Below are positions 41,018 through 47,766 of a stretch of 64,000 nt of DNA, piece after piece (positions within the stretch are counted from its first letter, which is position 1; every line of letters begins with the position of its first letter). The notes beneath the pieces are model-generated. The model did no database searches and was not told where the DNA came from. It worked only from the letters and a program-made list of their open reading frames with translations. The DNA comes from DATIUV01 sp049322755 (GTDB taxonomy: Bacteria > Pseudomonadota > Gammaproteobacteria > Burkholderiales > UBA6910), in contig JBMOQX010000073.1 in the NCBI GenBank assembly GCA_049322755.1, positions 143,628-207,627 of the forward strand. Direction: 5' to 3'. A program made the position numbers and the translations under genes.

Positions 41018-41605
41018 ATGAAAGAGAAGGCCCATCACGCCCGCCGCCGGCTGGCGGCGCCGCTGCTGGCGGTGGCGCTGACACTGGCGCTGCCGCCCGT
41101 CGTTTCCGCCGATCCGCCGCCGTGGGCGCCGGCCCACGGCTGGCGCAAGAAGCACGACCCGTACTACGTCGGCTATTCGGGAACGAAGTATCCCGACGAC
41201 TACGGCATCTTCTCCGGCCGCTGCAACCGCGAAGCCATCGGTGCCGTCCTCGGCGGCGCGGTGGGCGCCGCGGTGGGATCGCAGATCGGCAAGGGCGACA
41301 GCCGGGCCGTGGCCACCATCATCGGCGCCGTGCTGGGCGCCACCGTCGGCGCCGCGATCGGACGCGACATGGACAGCGAGGATCGCGCCTGCTTCGGCCA
41401 CACCCTGGAGTTCGCCAAGCGCGGGCAGACGGTGACGTGGTCCAACCCGCGCGGCGTGACCTACGCGGTGACGCCGCGTTCGGACCTCACCAACGACGGC
41501 CGCAGGTGCCGCGAGTACGAATCGGCGGTGACGATCGACGGCCGGAAGGAGAAGACCCGGGGCCGCGCCTGCGATGCGGGCGACGGCACCTGGAAGACGG
41601 TCTGA
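41018..41605 (+). CDS. Glycine-zipper (2TM-like) exported protein
   Basis: This 195-residue exported protein has a signal peptide cleaved near VVSA-DPPPW (about residue 31). A glycine-zipper segment follows at about 73-118 (IGAVLGGAVGAAVGSQIG; IIGAVLGATVGAAIG). The C-terminal domain resembles surface-antigen or RT0821-type lipoproteins. The start has AGGAG upstream. Such proteins sit in the outer membrane or periplasm; the precise function is unknown. Confidence 0.82.
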   Translation: MKEKAHHARRRLAAPLLAVALTLALPPVVSADPPPWAPAHGWRKKHDPYYVGYSGTKYPDDYGIFSGRCNREAIGAVLGGAVGAAVGSQIGKGDSRAVATIIGAVLGATVGAAIGRDMDSEDRACFGHTLEFAKRGQTVTWSNPRGVTYAVTPRSDLTNDGRRCREYESAVTIDGRKEKTRGRACDAGDGTWKTV

Positions 41606-41632
41606 AGCGCAGCGCCGCCCGCAGCGCGGGGC

Positions 41633-42289
41633 CTACTCGAGGGACGGCGAGTCGCGATGCCCCGCGGCCAGGCGCGGGGCCATGAGGATCAGCAGGATGG
41701 CCGAGATCAGCGCCAGTATCGACCGCTGCAGCCACGGCGCCCGATCCCTGGGCGTCATTGCCGCGAGCGCGGCGGCACGGTTCTCCGGCGTGTCGTCGAG
41801 CCACGGTCCGTGAAGCACGACCACCCGCTCGCGCTTCAGCGGGTTGTCCGGGACGTAGGCGAAGACGATGATGCGCGTGCCCTCCTTCGGCCCCTGGAGC
41901 GGACGCCGGTACCAGTCCGGCTTCAGGCGCGTGAGGTTGCCGTCCTGCAGCTCGTAGTCCCGCGGGCGGCGCGGCGGCTCGAGGCGGAAATTGTAAGCGG
42001 CATTGGGCCGGAGCCCGCCGCGCAGCTTGGCCTCCACCCGCATCACGCCGTCGGGCGGGAACTCGTTGGTGGCGCCGACGTTGGCGATCTGCAGGATCGA
42101 CACCGCCATCACGGCGTAATGCGGATCGGCCAGGTACGTGCGTGCTTCCGGCCAGTGGTTCGGGTGGCCGGCGCCGGCAGCGGCGGCCACCAGCAGGAAC
42201 AGCCCGGCGGCGGCCCGCGCCAGCCGGCTTCCGGGCGCCGTATCGAGGGGAGTTACGCGATCCATGGCGCCAGTGCTCGCAAGACCCAT
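41633..42289 (-). CDS. Predicted membrane-anchored periplasmic protein, unknown
   Basis: This 218-residue protein has a hydrophobic segment near residues 24-41 and a second at the C-terminus (about 190-207, SILALISAILLILMAPRLAAG). The domain between is beta-rich with proline- and arginine-rich phrases (LEPPRRPRDYELQ). An ATG at 42265 would shorten the N-terminus by eight residues; neither start has a strong ribosome-binding site. The topology suggests a periplasmic domain held at both ends. No family recognised. Confidence 0.65.
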   Translation of the reverse strand: MGLASTGAMDRVTPLDTAPGSRLARAAAGLFLLVAAAAGAGHPNHWPEARTYLADPHYAVMAVSILQIANVGATNEFPPDGVMRVEAKLRGGLRPNAAYNFRLEPPRRPRDYELQDGNLTRLKPDWYRRPLQGPKEGTRIIVFAYVPDNPLKRERVVVLHGPWLDDTPENRAAALAAMTPRDRAPWLQRSILALISAILLILMAPRLAAGHRDSPSLE

Positions 42290-42407
42290 GCCGCGGTCGC
42301 GGCGCCTGTCGCAACCTCATGAGGCCAATGCGTCCGGGTGCGGCGGGGGATCGCCCCGGGGCAACGGCGGAAGCGACGCGGCGCGGCGCAATCCGGCGCC
42401 CGGCGGC

Positions 42408-42755
42408 TCAGCGTACCTTCCAAAGATACAGGCAGATCGCAACGGTCACCGTCAGCACGCCCAGCGCGCCCGCCAGCGCCACGCCCAGCACGGCCGTGGC
42501 CGCCGTCGCCACGGCTCCGTCGGCGTCGTGGGGGAGCATGCGCAACAGCTGCAGCATCGTTGCGGACAGCAACAGCCACTTGAGCGCGTAGCCCCACAGG
42601 TGTCCGAGCTGGGCGCGGTTGTGGCGGTACGCGGCGACGCTGGCGGAGGGGGAGTCCTGGCGCACGTCCTTCAGCAGCCAGAATGGCCAGATGAAGCGAT
42701 ACAGCATCTCGCGCAGGGAGACGTCGGCATCGCCGGTATCGGTGCTCGGTGCCAT
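42408..42755 (-). CDS. Small membrane protein, unknown
   Basis: This 115-residue protein has an N-terminal polar region and two membrane helices (about residues 57-73 and 83-111, the latter ending LTVTVAICLYLW). It is on the same strand as three other unknown genes between 41.6 and 43.9 kb. No recognisable family. Confidence 0.55.
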   Translation of the reverse strand: MAPSTDTGDADVSLREMLYRFIWPFWLLKDVRQDSPSASVAAYRHNRAQLGHLWGYALKWLLLSATMLQLLRMLPHDADGAVATAATAVLGVALAGALGVLTVTVAICLYLWKVR

Positions 42756-42947
42756 GGGGACATTGTGGCGGAAGCTCTTCGGGCGCGCAAAGCGCTGCGC
42801 CCTGGCTTCGGTTCGACCCGGTCGGGCCCGGTGGCGGCGTCCGGCCGGAGGCCCGAACCGCCGCCTTGGCGCTGCCCGGGGTCGCCTGGCCGGTGGAGCC
42901 CTGCGCGCTGAACCGTCTCGGCCGCTCCAGCCGGCGGGGCCGCACCG

Positions 42948-43406
42948 CTACCAGCTGTGGAAGAAGTAACGCAGCCCGCCCAGCGGCGACAGGTAGAGTT
43001 TGCCGGGTTCGTGATGCGCGGGCTTGATGCGCACGATCCATCCGCCCAACACGTGCCAGCGGGCCGACTCGGGCACCAGCTCGATACGACCGAAATCCAT
43101 GATCGGCGTGCGCGCCCACGCCAGCTCGCCATCGGGCGACGTCAGAACGAATACGGTGCGGGCGCGCCGGTCGGGCGTGTGGCGGGCCTCCAGCACGAAC
43201 AGGGTGCGGCCGAACAGGACCAGCGGCGCGCGGCTGCCGGGCACCAGCTGGCCGGGGTCGCCGGCAAACTCGTCCGCGTAGAACGGGCCGTTGGCGAACG
43301 TGATGCGGGGCGTGAAGGCGTAGGCCGCGAACCAGGCGCCGAGAAGGGCGGCAATCAGCGCCGCAAACCGTTTGGCCCGCCGCGGCGCGGCGAGGTGCAC
43401 AGTCAA
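42948..43406 (-). CDS. Small exported or anchored protein, unknown
   Basis: This 152-residue protein has an N-terminal membrane or signal segment (about residues 14-30) and a compact beta-rich domain (PLVLFGRTLFVLEARH; TPIMDFGRIELVP; GGLRYFFHSW terminus). It overlaps the upstream gene by four bases, so the two are an operon. The 192 bases between it and the next minus-strand gene (42756-42947) hold nothing I can name. Confidence 0.6.
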   Translation of the reverse strand: MTVHLAAPRRAKRFAALIAALLGAWFAAYAFTPRITFANGPFYADEFAGDPGQLVPGSRAPLVLFGRTLFVLEARHTPDRRARTVFVLTSPDGELAWARTPIMDFGRIELVPESARWHVLGGWIVRIKPAHHEPGKLYLSPLGGLRYFFHSW

Positions 43407-43885
43407 GGGGGCTCCTCCGTCGGGTAGGCGGCGCGCAGGGTGTCGACGGCCACCACCGTGGTGGCCACCACCAGCAGCGCGCTGGGCGCCATCGCCAGCC
43501 AGTCCGGCCCGGTCGGGAAAAGCCAGGCGCGGTGAATCCAGTAGCCGTGGGCGGCGATGTTGGCGAGGGCCAGCATCAGGTAACCGGCGGCGCCACCGCC
43601 GCTGACGACCCGGGGCCGCTCGCGCGAAAGCTTGACGGAGGCGAACACCATCAGGGCCACGGTGGCCAGCTGCAGGTGGTTGCGCAGATAGACGTCGAGC
43701 AGGAAGGCGATCCCCAGCATCGCCACCGGCACGTAGGCCAGCAGCGCGGCGCGCGCCACCACGGCAAAGCGCTCCAGCGCGTCGCGCGCGGGCGCGCCGC
43801 CGCCCCGGGCGGGTCGCGATCTGTCGAACATCTCACCACTGGGCGTCATGGTCTCGACACGGTCCCTTTGAAAGACCGCGGACAC
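43403..43885 (-). CDS. Multi-pass membrane protein, unknown
   Basis: This 160-residue protein has a polar N-terminus of about 40 residues and four predicted membrane helices. It is the first gene of the pair with the one ending at 42948 (ATGA overlap). No family recognised. ATGs at 43885 and at codon 13 are both possible starts. Confidence 0.58.
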   Translation of the reverse strand: MSAVFQRDRVETMTPSGEMFDRSRPARGGGAPARDALERFAVVARAALLAYVPVAMLGIAFLLDVYLRNHLQLATVALMVFASVKLSRERPRVVSGGGAAGYLMLALANIAAHGYWIHRAWLFPTGPDWLAMAPSALLVVATTVVAVDTLRAAYPTEEPP

Positions 43886-44017
43886 CGGAGCCGCTTGCGT
43901 GGCGATCGGGGCCTGGGAGCGATGCGGCTCCGATCGGCCGTTGCGGCAGCTCCGGCTGTCCGCACGGCGTGTATCGAGCAGGGGATGTGCCAGCGCCAGG
44001 GGCGGTTAACCAAAGTT

Positions 44018-44452
44018 ATGAAACTGGCATGGAACCGGGCGGAGACGCTGCTGCCGGTGCCGCTGAGCTGCTATCTGCGCGACGCCGCGGCGGCGGTGTT
44101 CGTCCTGCTGTTCTGGCTGGTGCTGCTCACCATCATCTTCCACGAGCCGCTGCCCGAGCGGCTGACGCCGACGCTGTTCATACTCATCGCGCCTCCGGTA
44201 GCAGGCTTCATCTCCTACGAGGCGCTCACCGGCCAGTACGACCCCTTCGCCCGGGTGCTCTACTACGCGGCGCTGTTCCTCACCCTGCTGCAATTCACCC
44301 AGTGGCGGCGATTCGCGCGCCTGCGCTTCTCGCGGTGGCCCGCCGCGAGATCTGCGTCGAGGATGGGTGAGGCGCCGGCGGACGCCCCCGGCGCGATGGC
44401 CCTCAGCGCAGCCGGGCGTCCGCGTGGTGTTCGAGGTAATGCTTCAGGGTGA
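44018..44452 (+). pseudogene. Truncated TehA/SLAC1-family transporter remnant
   Basis: Residues about 12-107 match the C-terminal half of tellurite-resistance/dicarboxylate (TehA/SLAC1) channels: an LRDAAAAVFVLLFWLVLL helix, then ERLTPTLFILIAPPVAGFISYE and DPFARVLYYAALFLTLLQFTQ. The first six or so helices are missing and the last helices are lost after about base 44340, where the frame runs into unrelated sequence antisense to the next gene. It is a decaying fragment rather than a working gene. The family call comes from the conserved PTLFILIAPP phrase. Confidence 0.6.
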
Positions 44453-44672
44453 GCTTCAGCAGGGCCACCCGCTGGAGGTCGCCGTGGGTGCGCGCATGCT
44501 CGATGTCCTCCACGATCATGCGCCTGATCCGCTTTTCGCCCGCCGGCGTCTGCACCAGGTAGTTTCCCAGCTCCAGGGCCACCAGTTCCGGGATGTGTTC
44601 GTGCTCGGCGATGGCCTCGATCTCGTCCTCGGTCAGGTCCGAGAGCGCGAGGCAGTCTTCCAGGGTCAGCAT
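44403..44672 (-). CDS. Conserved small acidic helical protein
   Basis: This 89-residue protein begins MLTLEDCLALSDLTEDEI and is rich in Glu and helix formers (IAEHEHIPELVALELGNYL). I recall similar short proteins in many proteobacteria, annotated hypothetical. The ATG at 44672 follows GAGGAGCC. It overlaps, in the opposite direction, the tail of the TehA remnant. Function unknown. Confidence 0.75.
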   Translation of the reverse strand: MLTLEDCLALSDLTEDEIEAIAEHEHIPELVALELGNYLVQTPAGEKRIRRMIVEDIEHARTHGDLQRVALLKLTLKHYLEHHADARLR

Positions 44673-44776
44673 GGCGGCTCCTCTTCGGATTCGATCATGA
44701 GCGCCAGCATGCCGCGGCGGGCGCCGGAGGGCGTTGATCGAGGTCAAGCCGGCGCCCGCCGATTCCCAAAAAATCT

Positions 44777-44805
44777 TTGACTTTTCAGCCGCCTCCGGTT
44801 AAGAA
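44777..44805 (+). promoter_or_regulatory. Sigma-70 promoter of the first cspA gene
   Basis: TTGACT (44777-44782), a 17-base spacer and TAAGAA (44800-44805). The predicted start falls near 44812, just before the conserved leader. Confidence 0.65.
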
Positions 44806-44815
44806 TCAGCCTAAG

Positions 44816-44924
44816 TGTTTGATGCAAGTTGCACCACCGGTGGGCGGTTTGCAGTCTTGGCGTTCAGGCATGAAGAGCGGCGCAAGCCGCAGGTATTGGC
44901 GACATCGATCTTGAAGGACTGCGA
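44816..44924 (+). promoter_or_regulatory. Conserved structured 5' leader of cspA (first copy)
   Basis: The leader starts TGTTTGAT and shares a string of blocks with the leader at 47389, including GCAGTCTTG and TTCAGGCAT. A hairpin GCGGC-GCAA-GCCGC (44877-44890) with a GNRA-type loop occupies the same place as a different hairpin in the second leader. AAGGACTG before the start codon is also shared. It probably acts as a temperature-responsive leader, as in other cspA mRNAs. Confidence 0.65.
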
Positions 44925-45128
44925 ATGGCAACCGGAACCGTGAAATGGTTCAACGACTCGAAGGGCTTCGGCTTCATCACCCCGGATGGCGGCGGCGAGG
45001 ACCTGTTCGTTCATTTCTCCGCGATCCAGGCGAAGGGTTTCAAGACCCTCAAGGAAGGCCAGAAAGTCTCGTTCGACGTGACCCAGGGTCCCAAGGGCAA
45101 GCAGGCGTCCAACGTGATGCCGGCCTGA
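44925..45128 (+). CDS. cspA: Cold-shock protein, CspA family (first copy)
   Basis: This 67-residue OB-fold RNA chaperone has RNP1 KGFGFI and RNP2 VFVHF-type (LFVHFSAIQ) motifs, beginning MATGTVKWFND. It keeps mRNA unstructured at low temperature. It has its own promoter, long leader and terminator. It differs from the copy at 47490 at about 11 positions. The two are separated by a transporter and a Cys-rich gene. Confidence 0.96.
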   Translation: MATGTVKWFNDSKGFGFITPDGGGEDLFVHFSAIQAKGFKTLKEGQKVSFDVTQGPKGKQASNVMPA

Positions 45129-45155
45129 CGGCGCGCTGAACGCCGCGTTGTTCCG

Positions 45156-45185
45156 AGCCCCGAAGCGCACGCTTCGGGGCTTTTT
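45156..45185 (+). terminator. Rho-independent terminator after first cspA
   Basis: An 11-bp stem AGCCCCGAAGC/GCTTCGGGGCT with a GCAC loop, followed by TTTTT. Confidence 0.93.
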
Positions 45186-45270
45186 CTTGGCCGACCGACC
45201 GCGTCGGGCCCCGCGGCGATCCGGACCCCGGCCCCTGCAACCGCGCCCCCGAACCCCCGTCTAAGCCCTC

Positions 45271-46896
45271 GTGCTGATCGCCGCCTACCGCTGGGTCGAC
45301 CGCAATTTCCTGGAACTGGGCCGGGAGATGCGGCTTTCCTATCTGCCGCCGCTGATGGTCTACCTGGCGGCGGGGATCTCGGGCCTCACCGGCATCGTCG
45401 GCACGTTCTTCGTCAAGGATTACCTCGGGCTGTCAGCCGCGTTCCTTGCGGCCCTGGGCTTCTGGGCCGGCATCCCGTGGGCGCTCAAGATGCCCATCGG
45501 GCACCTGGTGGACCTGATCTGGCGCTACAAGAGCTGGCTCGTCTACCTGGGCGCCTCGCTCATCGCCGTGAGCCTGCTCATCATGGTGTTGCTGATCGGC
45601 GATCGCGAGGCCATGGCCGCCGTCCTGCCGGTGGAAGTGTGGTACGTCACCAGCGTGCTGCTGGCGCCCATCGGCTACGTGGTTCAGGACGCCGTTGCTG
45701 ACGCCATGACCGTGGAGGCGGTGCCCGTTGTGGACGAGGACGGGCGCCCCATCGACCCGGCGCAGCGGCGACTGATGCACACCACCATGCAGACGCTGGG
45801 GCGGGTCGCCATCATCGGCGGCAGCGTGCTGGTGGCGCTGATCAACCTTTACGTGTTCGCCGACGTCCAGTCGCTCTCGGAGGAGCAGAAGGCCGCCATC
45901 TATCGCGACGTCTACGCGCTGGCGATGGTGATCCCGGCCATCTCGGTGCTGGGCGTCGCCCTGGCGGCCTTCCTCAAGGCCCGCCGCCGGCGCCGGCTGC
46001 TGGGACAGGGCTACACGGCGGTCCAGGTGGCGGGCATGCTGCTCGAGCGCGCGGTGCCCACCGCCCCCAACTGGTGGATCCTCGGCGGCAGCCTGGCGTT
46101 CGTCGTGTTCACCGTCTCCCTCGGCTTGTCCGACTTCGCGTTCGCCAAGGAAACCATCTTCGTCGGCTCGTTCGCCATCATCGCTTTCCTGATCGTGCGC
46201 CTCACCCGGGAGCTCGCGCCGGAGGCGCGGGCGACCCTGCTGGGCACCATCATCGTGGTCTTCGTGTTCCGGGCCATTCCCGGCCCCGGTCCCGGGGCCA
46301 CGTGGTGGATGATCGACGAGCTCGAGTTCGACCAGCAGTTCCTTTCGGTGCTGTCGCTGATCGCCAGCACGCTGACGCTCGCCGGCATGTTCCTGTTCCG
46401 CCGCTTCATGGCGGAGCGCTCGATCGCCTACGTCGTGGGCTTTCTCACCCTCGCTGGCACGCTGCTCTCGCTGCCCATCATCGGCATGTACTACGGCCTG
46501 CACGAATGGACCGCGGCCCACACGGGCGGCGTGGTGGACGCGCGCTTCATCGCCCTGGTGGATACCGCGCTGGAGTCGCCCCTGGGCCAGATCGCCATGA
46601 TCCCGATGCTGGCGTGGATCGCTAACTCGGCGCCGGCCCACCTCAAGGCCACGTATTTCGCGATCATGGCCTCGTTCACCAACCTGGCGCTGTCCGCCTC
46701 CCAGCTGGGCACCAAGTACCTCAACCTGATCTTCGTCGTCGAGCGCGAGGTGAAGGACCGCGCCAGCGGCGTCGTCAAGGTGGCGGCGGACTACAGCCAG
46801 CTCGGCGACCTGCTGATCACGCAGACACTGATCGGGTTCACGCTGCCGTTCGCGGCGATCCTGTTGATCCGGTTCACACGGCTGCGCAGCGCCTGA
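45271..46896 (+). CDS. BT1/MFS-like multi-pass membrane transporter
   Basis: This 541-residue protein has about 12-14 predicted membrane helices. The first 200 residues resemble the folate-biopterin (BT1) branch of the major facilitator superfamily: VYLAAGISGLTGIVGTFFVKDYLGLSAAFLAALGFWAGIPWALKMPIGHLVD. LLAPIGYVVQDAVADAMTVEAVP is another characteristic phrase. The substrate is not deducible. It starts with GTG 45271 and has no strong ribosome-binding site. It appears to be a single gene after the cspA terminator. Confidence 0.72.
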   Translation: MLIAAYRWVDRNFLELGREMRLSYLPPLMVYLAAGISGLTGIVGTFFVKDYLGLSAAFLAALGFWAGIPWALKMPIGHLVDLIWRYKSWLVYLGASLIAVSLLIMVLLIGDREAMAAVLPVEVWYVTSVLLAPIGYVVQDAVADAMTVEAVPVVDEDGRPIDPAQRRLMHTTMQTLGRVAIIGGSVLVALINLYVFADVQSLSEEQKAAIYRDVYALAMVIPAISVLGVALAAFLKARRRRRLLGQGYTAVQVAGMLLERAVPTAPNWWILGGSLAFVVFTVSLGLSDFAFAKETIFVGSFAIIAFLIVRLTRELAPEARATLLGTIIVVFVFRAIPGPGPGATWWMIDELEFDQQFLSVLSLIASTLTLAGMFLFRRFMAERSIAYVVGFLTLAGTLLSLPIIGMYYGLHEWTAAHTGGVVDARFIALVDTALESPLGQIAMIPMLAWIANSAPAHLKATYFAIMASFTNLALSASQLGTKYLNLIFVVEREVKDRASGVVKVAADYSQLGDLLITQTLIGFTLPFAAILLIRFTRLRSA

Positions 46897-47029
46897 CGCG
46901 ACCGGGAGGCGGCCCGCGCGGCCCCTATTTCGGCTGGCTGGGAACGTCGAGTGGCAGATACACTGTCAAAGGTTTTGAAGATGCGTTGGCAAAGTGACTG
47001 ACGCAAAAAGGGTTATTGGAGGGGCGGGG

Positions 47030-47275
47030 ATGTCGATCTGGCATTTGCGGATCAAGGGCACACCTTGGTGCTGCTGCGACGCGCCGGACACCCGACAGGA
47101 ACAGGAGCTGCGCAACGCCATGATCAAGACCTGCTGCAGCCACGAGAATATGAGCTCCGCGCTGGGCCTGAAGGTGGCGCTGGCCGAGATCGGTTACGCG
47201 CAATGGGAAGAGATCGACATCGTGCGCGAGTGTTGCGAGCTCCGGAAGCCGCCCGAGCCCGAAGCGTCCGAATAG
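47030..47275 (+). CDS. Small cysteine-rich protein, unknown
   Basis: This 81-residue protein has seven cysteines: a CCCD cluster at residues 12-14, a TCCSHE pair in the middle and ECCEL near the end. The ATG at 47030 follows GGAGGGGCGGGG. An in-frame GTG at 46994 would extend it by 12 residues. The pattern suggests metal or disulfide chemistry, but I do not recognise the family. The 133 bases upstream hold no clear promoter. Confidence 0.65.
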   Translation: MSIWHLRIKGTPWCCCDAPDTRQEQELRNAMIKTCCSHENMSSALGLKVALAEIGYAQWEEIDIVRECCELRKPPEPEASE

Positions 47276-47351
47276 CCCGTTCGGCTCCCGTCATTTTCCC
47301 GCCGGGCGCTCCTCCGGCCCCCCTCCGGTGGTCCCCGCCAAAACAAATAGA

Positions 47352-47380
47352 TGGACGCCGCCCCGTAAACAGCGTATAAA
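47352..47380 (+). promoter_or_regulatory. Sigma-70 promoter of the second cspA gene
   Basis: TGGACG (47352-47357), 17 bases, TATAAA (47375-47380). The predicted start, about 47387, again falls at the conserved TGTTTGAT leader start. Confidence 0.65.
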
Positions 47381-47388
47381 GTCCGCGG

Positions 47389-47489
47389 TGTTTGATTCCA
47401 AGTTTCGTGCACTACCGAATGGCAGTTGCAGTCTTGCGATTCAGGCATTCGTTTGCGGGATCGCCCGCTTTTTGACTAAAGGACTGTAA
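47389..47489 (+). promoter_or_regulatory. Conserved structured 5' leader of cspA (second copy)
   Basis: It shares TGTTTGAT, CAAGTT, CAC-ACCG, GCAGTCTTG, TTCAGGCAT and AAGGACTG blocks with the leader at 44816. Its hairpin GCGGG-ATCG-CCCGC (47455-47468) has a different stem and loop at the same place. That conserves pairing rather than sequence. Confidence 0.65.
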
Positions 47490-47693
47490 ATGGCTATCGG
47501 TACTGTAAAGTGGTTCAACGACGCTAAAGGCTACGGCTTCATTACCCCCGACGGGGGCGGTGAGGACCTGTTCGCCCATTTCTCCGCCATCCAGGGCAAC
47601 GGCTTCAAGACCCTGAAGGAAGGCCAGAAGGTCTCCTTCGAGATCACGACCGGCCCGAAAGGCAAGCAGGCTTCGAACATCCAGCCGGCGTAA
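47490..47693 (+). CDS. cspA: Cold-shock protein, CspA family (second copy)
   Basis: This 67-residue cold-shock RNA chaperone begins MAIGTVKWFND, with KGYGFI and LFAHFSAIQ as RNA-binding motifs. The second motif has Ala where the first copy has Val. It has its own promoter, leader and terminator. The coding sequence is lower in GC than its neighbours, as usual for highly expressed genes. Confidence 0.96.
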   Translation: MAIGTVKWFNDAKGYGFITPDGGGEDLFAHFSAIQGNGFKTLKEGQKVSFEITTGPKGKQASNIQPA

Positions 47694-47720
47694 GCGGCGG
47701 GATCGCAGGACCCGAAAAGG

Positions 47721-47750
47721 AAGCCCCGGGGCGGGAGCCCCGGGGCTTTT
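47721..47750. terminator. Bidirectional terminator between cspA and the acyl-activating gene
   Basis: A perfect 12-bp stem, AAGCCCCGGGGC/GCCCCGGGGCTT with a GGGA loop, has T on the plus side and A on the minus side. It lies 16 bases from the end of the convergent gene and can serve both. Confidence 0.9.
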
Positions 47751-47766
47751 CCATTGGCGCACCGCC

